NCBI RefSeq assembly: GCF_023617245.1
Contig: NZ_CP067396.1
Span: 620,001 to 684,000, forward strand
Source: Lysobacter enzymogenes
GTDB taxonomy: Bacteria; Pseudomonadota; Gammaproteobacteria; Xanthomonadales; Xanthomonadaceae
Direction of reading: 5' to 3'
DNA: 64,000 bases
Positions 27,717-36,086 of this stretch are shown in pieces. The translations under genes were made by a program, and so were the position numbers. The first letter of the stretch is position 1, and every line of letters starts with the position of its first letter. The notes beneath the pieces were generated by a model that searched no databases, was not told where the DNA came from, and saw only the letters and a program-made list of their open reading frames with translations.

Positions 27717-28377
27717 CGGGCGCGTCCAGCCGATAGCCCGAACCGCGCACGGTGCGTAGCAGCGGCGGGTCGCCGAGCTTGCGCCGCAGCGTTGCGATCA
27801 GCACTTCTTCGGCGTTCGAGGCCGGTTGCTGTTCCTCGCCCCAGCACGCCGCGAGGATGGCCTGGCGCGGCACCGCCTGTCCCGCGCGTTCGGCCAGCAG
27901 TTGCAGCAGCGCGAATTCCTTCGGCCGCAGCGGCAGCGCGATGCCGGCGCGGCGCGCCTCGCGCCGGCCCAGGTCGACTTCCAGATCGGCGATGCGGATC
28001 GTGCTCGGCACGATCGCGCCGCCGCGGCGGCCGATGGCACCGATGCGCGCGACCAGTTCGTCCATCGAAAAAGGTTTGACCAGATAGTCGTCGGCGCCGC
28101 CGGCGAAACCTTCGATGCGGTCGGCGACCGCGTCGCGCGCGGTCAGGAACAACGCCGGCGTGGCGATGCCGCGTTGGCGCCAGCGTTGCAGCGCGGCGAG
28201 CGCGTCGCCGTCGGGCAGGGTGCGGTCGAGCACCAGCGCGCCGTAGGCGTAGGACTGCACGAACGATTCGGCCTCGGCGAGGTCGCCGGCTTCGTCCACC
28301 GCGTGCCCGTGCGCGCGCAGGCGGCCGGCGACGGCGTCGCGCAGATCGGATTGGTCTTCGAGCAACAGGACGCGCAT
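27700..28377 (-). CDS. OmpR-family response regulator
   Basis: 225 residues from the ATG at 28377. Receiver domain with the acidic pocket LLLEDQ, phospho-acceptor D51 (LVLDRTLPDG) and K near 102 (DYLVKPFSMDELVAR); then an OmpR/PhoB winged helix (LPLRPKEFALLQLLAERAGQ, EVLIATLRRKLG, LRTVRGSGYRL). Cognate partner of the overlapping histidine kinase. The long open frame upstream of 28377 is antisense to the amidohydrolase gene and not part of this protein. Confidence 0.93.
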   Translation of the reverse strand: MRVLLLEDQSDLRDAVAGRLRAHGHAVDEAGDLAEAESFVQSYAYGALVLDRTLPDGDALAALQRWRQRGIATPALFLTARDAVADRIEGFAGGADDYLVKPFSMDELVARIGAIGRRGGAIVPSTIRIADLEVDLGRREARRAGIALPLRPKEFALLQLLAERAGQAVPRQAILAACWGEEQQPASNAEEVLIATLRRKLGDPPLLRTVRGSGYRLDAPDAARS

Positions 28378-28457
28378 GGGCCGCAGCTTACCCGCGCGGA
28401 TGCACAGGCGGATGAAGCCGCGCGGCCGCCGGCCGGGCCGGATGCGCCAAGGGCGGC

Positions 28458-29831
28458 TCACTGCGGACGGGCGCAGGCGTTGGAATACTCGTCGGCGACC
28501 TGGACAGTCAGTTCGCGCAGCCGCGCCCGCGGATACCAACGGCCCTGCGCCATCACGCCCAGCGGTTGCGCAAGCGTGGCCAGGTCGTCGAGCGGATCGG
28601 TCGCCGACAGCAGCAGGTCGGCGCGGTAGCCCGGCGCGATCCGGCCGAAGCGGTCGCCGCCCGGCCGGTGCTGGGCGATGAAGTCCCCGGGCGTGCGCGT
28701 GGCCGCGCGCAAGGCGCGATAGCGGCTCACGCCGGCGGCTTCCAGCGCGGCCAACTGCGCGTGCAGCGCCGAGCCGGGAAACATCCCGGGCACCACCGGC
28801 GCGTCGGTGCCGGTCATCAGCGGCAGGTCGGCGGCGGCCATGGCCGCGACCAAGCGCTGCAGGAACGCGAGCCGCGGCGCCAGCGTGCCGGTGCGCGCGG
28901 CATAGGCGTCGCCGCGCCGGCGCCATTCCAGGCGCTCTTCGGGCGCCAGCCAGCCCGCTTGGGTTTGCTTCAGATACGCTTCGGTCGCGCCGGCCCGGCC
29001 CCATTGCGATGCGACCGCCGCGTAGGTGGCCAAGTCGGCGGTCGCATAGGTGCCATGGCGCTTGAGCGCGGCGACGACCGCGTCGATGCGGGCCGGATCG
29101 GGCACGGCGATTCCATCGTCGTCGCCAGGACGGAACAGCCAGCTGTAGAAAAACTCCTCGGCGTGCGCGACCGCCGCCTGGCCTGCCGCGATTTGCCGTT
29201 CCAGGCCCACCGCGCTCAGGCCGTGCCCGATCACCTTCAATCCGCCGTCGTTGCCGGCGGCGATCAAGGCGTCGAACGCCGGCGCGTCGAGGTCGTTGTA
29301 GACCTTGATGAAATCGAAGCCGTTGGCCCGCGCCAATTCGGCCACCGCGCGCGCTTGCGCGGCGCCGCGCACGGCCAGATGCCCGTAGCGGTTCGAACCG
29401 TCGACCATGAACGCGGCGTACACGTGCGGCCCCGGCAGTTCGCCGCGCTCGAGCGCCGCGCGCGTCTTGACCGCGAACGCGGTCGGCGCCTCGCCCATGT
29501 GCAGCAGTGTGGTCACGCCGTGGGCGAGATAGACCGCCATGTCCTGGCGGCTGTCCGAATGCGTGTGCATGTCCGCCAAGCCCGGCGACAGCCAGGCCTG
29601 GCCTGCGCCGTCGATCACCTGCGCGTCGTCGGGCACGCGCAGGTTCGGCCCGATCGCGCGGATGCGGCCGTCCTCGACGATCACGGTCTGGTCGCGCAGC
29701 ACCCGTTCGCTGTCCATCGGCAACACGTGGACGCGAACGAAGGCGACGCTGGCGGCGTGTGCGGCCGGGACGATGGCGGATGCGGCCAGCAGGCTCGACA
29801 GGACGATGTGGAAGGCGCGGCGCAGGGACAT
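28458..29831 (-). CDS. exported metal-dependent amidohydrolase
   Basis: 457 residues with a signal peptide (RRAFHIVLSSLLAASAIVPA). The amidohydrolase-superfamily metal ligands are all visible: MHTHSD (H89, H91), DFIKVYNDLD (Lys), GLKVIGHGL (His), VAHAEEFFY (His) and the catalytic Asp in LMTGTDAPVVPG. Members are imidazolonepropionase- or Xaa-Pro-dipeptidase-like hydrolases; export suggests action on external peptides or amides. The exact substrate is not readable. Divergent from the immunity-like pair. Confidence 0.85.
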   Translation of the reverse strand: MSLRRAFHIVLSSLLAASAIVPAAHAASVAFVRVHVLPMDSERVLRDQTVIVEDGRIRAIGPNLRVPDDAQVIDGAGQAWLSPGLADMHTHSDSRQDMAVYLAHGVTTLLHMGEAPTAFAVKTRAALERGELPGPHVYAAFMVDGSNRYGHLAVRGAAQARAVAELARANGFDFIKVYNDLDAPAFDALIAAGNDGGLKVIGHGLSAVGLERQIAAGQAAVAHAEEFFYSWLFRPGDDDGIAVPDPARIDAVVAALKRHGTYATADLATYAAVASQWGRAGATEAYLKQTQAGWLAPEERLEWRRRGDAYAARTGTLAPRLAFLQRLVAAMAAADLPLMTGTDAPVVPGMFPGSALHAQLAALEAAGVSRYRALRAATRTPGDFIAQHRPGGDRFGRIAPGYRADLLLSATDPLDDLATLAQPLGVMAQGRWYPRARLRELTVQVADEYSNACARPQ

Positions 29832-29960
29832 GTCGGCGGGGCTCGGCAGGCAAGGGCGATTCGCGCGCGGCGGATGCTCGTCTTCGGCCGCGCCTGAGTA
29901 TGATGCAAACCGGCTGGCGGACCATGTGCCGGCGATGCGATCGGCAAGCGAGAAGGCACG

Positions 29961-30569
29961 ATGATCAGCGAACAGGAAGCCTGCGACCGGGTCCTAGCCC
30001 GTTTCGTCGATACCCGCGGCGCCATCGCCTCGTGCCGGCTCGACCCGCGCGGCGAGTATTGGGTGATCCACGCCAACGCGTACGAGTACGTGGTCAACGG
30101 CCGTTCGGAGCATTGCCTGATCGGCGACGGCGCCTACCTGGTGCATATCGCCAGCGGCCGCCTGACGATCACGCCCAGTTACGAAACCTGGCACGAAAGC
30201 ATCCAGGACATCTACGACCTCGACGACGCGGCCGGCGCGCATTACGTGCTGCGTCCGGACTATGCGGCAGGCGACAAGCGCGCCATCGTCCATCTGCACC
30301 AACGCCTGGGCTGCTCGCTGATCGACGCGCGCTGGCTGCTGGAGGACGCCAATCGCAGTTGGCTCACCGGCACCGGGCGCAGCTTGCGCCAGGCATGCGA
30401 GCTGCTCGCGGCGCACGGCGTCGAAACACAAAGGGTCCTGCAGGATGAACTGCGGCACGCCTTGCTGCTGACGCCGCAGCAATGGACGCTGGACATGATG
30501 CTGCAGCGGCTGCGCGAGCGCGCGAGTCTGCGAAGCGCGGTCGTCCCGCTGCGGGACGCGACACCATGA
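29961..30569 (+). CDS. Imm35/YrhB-like protein with C-terminal helical extension
   Basis: 202 residues. The first 100 (EYWVIHANAYEYVVNGRSEH, DGAYLVHIASGRLTITPSYE) resemble the small Imm35/YrhB-type immunity domains of polymorphic-toxin systems. The remainder (RAIVHLHQRLGCSLIDARWL, LEDANRSWL) is helical and unassigned, vaguely like L7/L12 C-terminal domains. Its stop overlaps the next gene's start (ATGA). No toxin gene is adjacent, so if it is an immunity protein it is orphaned. Confidence 0.5.
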   Translation: MISEQEACDRVLARFVDTRGAIASCRLDPRGEYWVIHANAYEYVVNGRSEHCLIGDGAYLVHIASGRLTITPSYETWHESIQDIYDLDDAAGAHYVLRPDYAAGDKRAIVHLHQRLGCSLIDARWLLEDANRSWLTGTGRSLRQACELLAAHGVETQRVLQDELRHALLLTPQQWTLDMMLQRLRERASLRSAVVPLRDATP

Positions 30570-30814
30570 AAATCTGCGGTTACCGCGAAGGCCATGGGTC
30601 CGGTCAAGACGCCCGCCCTGAATGGCTGGAGGAGGTCACCTTGCTTGCGACGCCCGCCGAATTGCGCCGCATCGCCGCCTTCCTCGCCGCGGCCGCCGAC
30701 GAAATGGATCGCGTGGGGCCGGGTTATGGCCACGAACACCTGTGCGACCGCCAGCCGGGCTTCGACGATTCGCCGCAACTGGTGGTGGTCGATGCGGCCA
30801 CGCCCAGCCTCTGA
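30566..30814 (+). CDS. Imm32-like immunity protein
   Basis: 82 residues starting MKICGYREG, with EEVTLLATPAELRRIAAFLA, AAADEMDRVG and GYGHEHLCD: a good match to the Imm32 pattern (K-I-x-G-Y, then L-x-E-V-T-L-x-A, then H-E-H). Imm32 proteins are predicted to neutralise toxins in contact-dependent systems. Translationally coupled to the Imm35-like gene. No partner toxin is visible within several kilobases. Confidence 0.65.
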   Translation: MKICGYREGHGSGQDARPEWLEEVTLLATPAELRRIAAFLAAAADEMDRVGPGYGHEHLCDRQPGFDDSPQLVVVDAATPSL

Positions 30815-30904
30815 CGCGGCTCCCGCGGGCTGCCCGGTCCCGGCGGCCCCGACCCGACCGACCCCGCAATGGCATCGCATGCTGCGATGCACAATAATGC
30901 TTCC

Positions 30905-32137
30905 ATGACCCCCGCCCGTCCCGCCGCCGAGGCCGCCCCCGCGCCCGCCCCGATCCTGTCCCCGCGCCAGGTCGGCCTGATCCTGTTCGCCCTGGCCATG
31001 GGCGGCTTCGCCATCGGCACCAGCGAATTCGTGGTGATGGGCCTGATCACCGAGATCGCCCGGGCGATGGGCGTGGACGAGCCGCAGGTCGGCCATGTCA
31101 TCAGCGCCTACGCGCTCGGCGTGGTGGTCGGCGCGCCGGCGCTGGCGATCCTGGGCTCGAAGCTGTCGCGCCGCAGCCTGCTGCTGGCGTTGATGGGCTT
31201 CTACGCGGTCGGCAACCTCGCCAGCGCGTTGGCGCCGGGCTACTACACGCTCGCGCTCGCGCGTTTCGTCGCCGGCCTGCCGCACGGCGCCTACTTCGGC
31301 ATCGCCGCGCTGGTGGCCGTGCGCATCAGCCCGCCCGAACAGCGCGGCCTCGCGGTCGGGCGGGTGATGCTGGGCTTGTCGATCGCGCTGCTGGTCGGCA
31401 ATCCGCTGGCGACGTGGCTGGGGCAAACCTTCGGCTGGCGCTGGGCGTTCGCACTGGTGTCGTTGATCGCGCTGGCGACCGTGGCGATGACCGCGCGCGT
31501 GCTGCCCAAGGGCATGCACGCGCCGCGCCCGGACGCGCTGGCCGAACTGCGCGACTTCAACCGCAAGCCGGTGTGGCTGGCGCTGGGCATCGGCGCGATC
31601 GGCTTCGCCGGCATGTTCTGCGTGTTCGCCTATCTCGCGCCGACCCTAGTCCACGTCACCGGCGTGCGCGAATCCTTCATCCCGTTCGGGCTGATGGCGT
31701 TCGGTATCGGCGGCATCCTCGGCACGCTCGGCGGCGGCTGGCTGTTCGACCGGCTGCAGTTCCGCGCGGCCGCGTGGATCCTGATCTGGTCGATGGCGAT
31801 CCTGCTGCTGTTCCCGCTGGCGGCGCGCTCGGTGTGGACGGTGCTGCCGGCGGTGCTGGCGGTCGGCACCATGGGCGCGCTGGCGACGGTGCTGCAGGCG
31901 CATCTGATGGACGTGGCGCGCTCGGCGCAGACGCTGGCCGCGGCGTCGAACCACTCCGCGTTCAATATGGCCAATGCCCTGGGGCCGTGGCTCGGCGGCA
32001 TGGCGATCAACGCCGGCCTGGGCTGGACCTCGACCGGCGTGGTCGGCGCGATGACCGCGCTGGGCGGCCTGCTGATCTACTTCTGGGCGCGCGCGGATGC
32101 GCGCGCCGATGCGGTGCTGGCGGGCGGGTCGGAGTAG
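30905..32137 (+). CDS. MFS efflux transporter (AraJ/YdhP-like)
   Basis: About 410 residues and 12 predicted transmembrane helices. The opening GFAIGTSEFVVMGLITEIAR and the motif A loop SKLSRRSLLLALMGFY are typical of the drug/sugar efflux branch of the major facilitator superfamily (AraJ, YdhP, SotB). A second signature is RFVAGLPHGAYFGIAALVA. An ATG 12 codons earlier (30869) is possible; 30905 is chosen because conserved sequence starts soon after. Substrate unknown. Confidence 0.88.
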   Translation: MTPARPAAEAAPAPAPILSPRQVGLILFALAMGGFAIGTSEFVVMGLITEIARAMGVDEPQVGHVISAYALGVVVGAPALAILGSKLSRRSLLLALMGFYAVGNLASALAPGYYTLALARFVAGLPHGAYFGIAALVAVRISPPEQRGLAVGRVMLGLSIALLVGNPLATWLGQTFGWRWAFALVSLIALATVAMTARVLPKGMHAPRPDALAELRDFNRKPVWLALGIGAIGFAGMFCVFAYLAPTLVHVTGVRESFIPFGLMAFGIGGILGTLGGGWLFDRLQFRAAAWILIWSMAILLLFPLAARSVWTVLPAVLAVGTMGALATVLQAHLMDVARSAQTLAAASNHSAFNMANALGPWLGGMAINAGLGWTSTGVVGAMTALGGLLIYFWARADARADAVLAGGSE

Positions 32138-32168
32138 GACCGCCGCATTTACGCGGGGATGGCGCGCC

Positions 32169-32780
32169 TCAGCCGGCGGGCGAATCCGCCGAGCGATCCG
32201 CCAGCTGCTCGATGTCGTGCAGGCTCAAGGCCCCGTCCCTGATCGCCTCGACATCGCGCAGGATCGAATCGGCGTTGGCGTCGTCGGCGACCTCGGCCGC
32301 CTGCGCCGGCGCGGCTTCGGCGATGTCGCCGGGAACGCCCCAGCGCGGCCCGAACCGATAGACCGCGTAGTACATGACCCGCGCCTTGAACCCGGAGACG
32401 CCGCGGCACAGCATCGCGGCATGGAACATCCGGTGGGTGTCGCGCCAGGGTTGGGTCTTCACGATGCAGTAGTGGTCGTGGACGATGGACGGCTCGCGGT
32501 ACTTGCCTTCGAACGGCCCGCCGATGACGCTCCAGAACGCTTTCGGAATCGAAGCGCCGTCGAGCCACGCGCCGGCGGGCACCGGCCATTCGACGCCCGA
32601 GGCGGCGACGTAACCGATGGGTTCGAGCAGTTCCGCGCTGCGGCCGTTCTCGTCCAGCGCGATTTTGGCCGGCAGGCCGACGAAGCGGCCGTAGTCGGCG
32701 GCGGCTTCGGCGACGACTTCGGCATCGTTGTCGGGCATCGCCGAGATTCGCGCGAGGACGTCGTCTAGGGTGTTTTGCAT
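32169..32780 (-). CDS. DUF1353 protein
   Basis: 203 residues. The core VEWPVPAGAWLDGASIPKAF, then SVIGGPFEGKYREPSIVHDH and CRGVSGFKARVMYYAVYRFG, is the DUF1353 signature (P-x-G-x-x-x-D-G-A-S-I-P and H-D). DUF1353 occurs in phage/prophage-related and bacterial proteins of unknown function. It ends 32 bases from the convergent MFS gene and begins 85 bases downstream of the gasdermin operon on the same strand, so read-through is conceivable but a functional link is not shown. Confidence 0.75.
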   Translation of the reverse strand: MQNTLDDVLARISAMPDNDAEVVAEAAADYGRFVGLPAKIALDENGRSAELLEPIGYVAASGVEWPVPAGAWLDGASIPKAFWSVIGGPFEGKYREPSIVHDHYCIVKTQPWRDTHRMFHAAMLCRGVSGFKARVMYYAVYRFGPRWGVPGDIAEAAPAQAAEVADDANADSILRDVEAIRDGALSLHDIEQLADRSADSPAG

Positions 32781-32864
32781 GGGCCTGCTCCTGGTTCGGC
32801 GAGGTGGATGGGAAGGGTTCGGCTCGACCGCGGCGATGGAATCCGTCGGGGGGCGATTTGGCGC

Positions 32865-35800
32865 TTACTTGCGAGGGGGGCGCGGCTGCCCCCAGTCGCT
32901 GTTGACGCCGCGACACAGGGCCTTGTCCCAGGCCACGAACGAGGATGCGATGCGGCGCGACTTAGGGTTTTCCGCGAAGAGGGCCAAGAACTCGCATAGG
33001 CCAGGAAGCAGCCTGCACCGGTCGGCGTAGACGATGAATGCCGTGCACCAGACGTTCGGGTTGTTCGACAGCCTGCGATAGAACGTGGCGGGTTCCATCT
33101 CGGCCGGGCGTATCGACATGTGATCGAAGACGGGAACGGCCGCTTGGCGCATCATGGGGCTTGCGACGCCGTTCTCGCACAGCGCGAGCAGCGCCTCGCG
33201 CAACGGGCGGTAGAACTCCGGCGTGAGTCCGCGGAACAGCAACATCGCACTGTTCAGACCCGACACGGTCGAGGGTTCCACCGGGATGCGCGCGCGCATT
33301 TTGTTGAAGAGCTGGTTCACCTGCGCGATCGGTTTGGCATGCAGCGCGTCGAGCCGGGACTGAAGATCGCGCAGGTGCGCCTCGTTCGCGCGGATCAGCC
33401 TGGCCGGCGCGAGCTGGATCATTCGCTGTCGCCAGTCGGATTGCACGACCGCGATGCCGGCGTCGAACAATTCGATGGTCTCAGGCAGATGCCCGTGGAT
33501 CGGGCACAGCAGCGTCCTGCCCGCGGCGTCGGTCTTGAGCGCTTGCGAGCGCATGCGCCCGGCCATGATCGGCTCGCCGCTCATAGTCTCGGCGACCGCG
33601 ATCAAGGCCGGCAACGTACTCAGCCCGGGCCCCGTGGCCGTCTCCGATGCGTTGCGCAGAAGCGCTGCATGCGGAGTCGACAAGCGCCCGTATGCCTGCA
33701 ACGCCAGCCGGGTGATCCAGTAGATCCGCGACAGCGCCTCGGGCCCGATGCTCTTTCGGGCCAGCCAATCATCGGCTTCCCGCTTAAGGATGGCGTCGAT
33801 GTCGGTGATTTCTTCGTCCCATTCGCCGAGATCGGCCTGCGCCTGGATCACGAACGTGGGCGGCAATCCGGGCGGTCGGGTCGGGCGCGCGAGATAGAGA
33901 TCGAGCGCTTCGCGGGCGCGGTCGGCCTTGACCATCTGCGCGCCTTCGCCCGCGCGCTTGCTGCGCTCATCGCCTTCGAGGTAGCGCTGCCAGTCGCTGT
34001 CGCTCATGTCGTCGATGCTGCTACGCGCGACGCCACGCGCAACGCCGGGCGCCACGCTGCCGACCGGCGGGGCGAGCCGGTTGCGCAGATCCGCGGGCAG
34101 TTCTTCGATCACGTCGCGCAGGACCGTCTGCACGGATACGAGATCGCGCGGCACGGTGTAGGGATGGCCGAGCACGGCGAGGTGATACAGCGCCAGCGCG
34201 CGGTCGTCGGCGGAGCGGCGGCGCAGGTGGTGGATCGCCGCGGACTGGCGGACATCGCGTTCCAGCAGCGCGCCTTCGGGCGTCGCGGCGAGCAGCTTGA
34301 GCGCGAAGGCGCGGATCTCGCGGTTGAACGGCACGATTTCGGAGCGCAGCGTCTGCCGGGTCAGCCAGTACGTGGAGGCGAGCGCGTCGAACACGCGCTT
34401 GGCCTTGGCGGTCGCCGACTTCGTATTCGCCGGTTTGCCTAGCCCGGAGTCGCGCTGCCCGGGTTCGCGCTCGCTGCGGTCCACCGCCGGGATGACCACT
34501 TCTTCCAACAACTTGGCGGTGACCACGGGCGAGTAGGTCGCCGCAAGCACGTACGGACGCGCGATCGGATCGCGGACGTGGGCGACGACGCGTCGCAGGA
34601 GGTAATTGCGGGCGCTGTCGGCGTCGATGCGGCTGTCGCGATGCGCCCTGCGCACGCTCTCGCGCAGTTCGGCCTCGCCTTGCAGCAACGCGTCTGCGGT
34701 GATCCGCAGGAGCAGGGGATTGCCGGGTACCGCGGCGGCCGCTTCGGCCGCGGTCGTCGGGTCTTCCACGCCGCAGTTGCGCAGCAGTTGCTGCGCTTCG
34801 GCTGGATCGAGTTCCGGCAGGCCGATCGGCGTTTCGATCCGGGCGCCAGTGTCCTTGAGCCGGGACAGCAGATTGTTCGCGGCGTGCCCGAGGTCCTGGT
34901 CGTCGGGCGGATCGCGGCCGGCGATCACCAGCCTGAGGTCGCGCGCGCCGGCTTCGCTGTGGAGGAAGCCCAGCCAGGACACGAGGCTGCTGGCGACATG
35001 GTCGCTCTGCGCGAGCACCAACTCGGCGGTGTCGAACACGATCAGGATCGGCCCGGCCACCATGTCGGGGGCCAGCAAGCGATAGAGAATGGAGCCTTCG
35101 TCGGAGGCCGCCTGCGAGGCCACCGACTCGGCCTTGAGCATCGATTCCGGCCGACTCGACTTGATCCGCTTGCGTGGTCCGCCGCGCGAGAGCCCCGCAT
35201 CGTGCTGCACCAGCGCGATGTCGCGCAGGGCGGGGAGCATGTCCGAAGCGCGGTCGAAAACCGCCGGGACGGAGCGCGCCAGTTGCTCGACCAGCGCGAT
35301 GTTGAGCGTCACCATGCGGGTGGGATCGATCGCCGGTTCGTCGAAGTCGATGCGCACCACCGGCACCGGTTCGGCCCGCTGGCTCAAATCGCGTTGCAGG
35401 AACGACAACAAGGTGGTCTTGCCCGCACCGCCGCCGCCGTACACGTAGGCGACGCTCAGCGGCGTTTGTGTGGCTGCGGTGGCGAAGCCGATCAAGCGGG
35501 CGAGGGTGTCGCGGTGGCTGCGCCCCACCATCGGGTCCCGGGTCATCCGCCGCAGGTCGGCGTCCAGGGCCCTGGACGCCAGTTCGCCGGCGATGCGCTG
35601 CGCGCCGACGGCATGGCGCCAACGCTCGCCGAGCCAGTCGCAGGCGTTGCCCAAGGCCGCCAGGACGTCGGTATCGAGTGCGGAAAGCGTCGGCGCGGCA
35701 TCGGCCAGCGCGATCCGCATGGCGTGCAGGACCGGGTCGTGGTCGTCGCCGGGGAAGCTTGCGCTTGCCGCTGTGCGCAGCTGCGCATCGTCGCGGCGCG

Positions 35801-36086
35801 CCAATTCGCGCTTGCGCGCGGCGAGCGACAGATACCACTGGTTCGGGCGGGTCTGCACCGCGGTTTCGACCTCGGCGGCCAGCGCGCCGAGGATCGCCAG
35901 GACGTCGTCCGGCGAATTGAGGGCGTCGATCAGGTCGAGCGGCCGCGCCCAGCCGCGCACCGCGAGCCTGAGCCGCAGGCGGTCGGCGCCGTCGTCCGGG
36001 CCGGCGCGCCCGGGGAAGATCGGCGGGACGTTCGATTCGAATGCCGTAGCTTGCGCGTATTCGAGTTCGGGAACGGTCGGCGTCAT
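32865..36086 (-). CDS. large STAND-like NTPase of the gasdermin operon
   Basis: 1073 residues. Walker A is YVYGGGGAGKTTLLSFLQRD (about 215-234) and Walker B is PILIVFDTAELVL (FDTAE 351-355), followed by sensor-like LVIAGRDPP and the helical/winged-helix part LPELDPAEAQQLLRNCGVED usual in STAND and AP-ATPase proteins. The 200 residues before the P-loop and the 500 after it are helical and unassigned; the C-terminal half would be the place for ligand sensing. Last gene of the operon; its start overlaps the upstream protease-ATPase gene by four bases. Expected role: nucleotide-driven switch that recognises infection and activates the proteases. Confidence 0.82.
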   Translation of the reverse strand: MTPTVPELEYAQATAFESNVPPIFPGRAGPDDGADRLRLRLAVRGWARPLDLIDALNSPDDVLAILGALAAEVETAVQTRPNQWYLSLAARKRELARRDDAQLRTAASASFPGDDHDPVLHAMRIALADAAPTLSALDTDVLAALGNACDWLGERWRHAVGAQRIAGELASRALDADLRRMTRDPMVGRSHRDTLARLIGFATAATQTPLSVAYVYGGGGAGKTTLLSFLQRDLSQRAEPVPVVRIDFDEPAIDPTRMVTLNIALVEQLARSVPAVFDRASDMLPALRDIALVQHDAGLSRGGPRKRIKSSRPESMLKAESVASQAASDEGSILYRLLAPDMVAGPILIVFDTAELVLAQSDHVASSLVSWLGFLHSEAGARDLRLVIAGRDPPDDQDLGHAANNLLSRLKDTGARIETPIGLPELDPAEAQQLLRNCGVEDPTTAAEAAAAVPGNPLLLRITADALLQGEAELRESVRRAHRDSRIDADSARNYLLRRVVAHVRDPIARPYVLAATYSPVVTAKLLEEVVIPAVDRSEREPGQRDSGLGKPANTKSATAKAKRVFDALASTYWLTRQTLRSEIVPFNREIRAFALKLLAATPEGALLERDVRQSAAIHHLRRRSADDRALALYHLAVLGHPYTVPRDLVSVQTVLRDVIEELPADLRNRLAPPVGSVAPGVARGVARSSIDDMSDSDWQRYLEGDERSKRAGEGAQMVKADRAREALDLYLARPTRPPGLPPTFVIQAQADLGEWDEEITDIDAILKREADDWLARKSIGPEALSRIYWITRLALQAYGRLSTPHAALLRNASETATGPGLSTLPALIAVAETMSGEPIMAGRMRSQALKTDAAGRTLLCPIHGHLPETIELFDAGIAVVQSDWRQRMIQLAPARLIRANEAHLRDLQSRLDALHAKPIAQVNQLFNKMRARIPVEPSTVSGLNSAMLLFRGLTPEFYRPLREALLALCENGVASPMMRQAAVPVFDHMSIRPAEMEPATFYRRLSNNPNVWCTAFIVYADRCRLLPGLCEFLALFAENPKSRRIASSFVAWDKALCRGVNSDWGQPRPPRK

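Noticed and set aside
32169..32780. DUF1353 gene as a fifth member of the gasdermin operon
   Set aside because: Same strand, but separated by 85 bases with no overlap, and the family has no known link to gasdermin systems.
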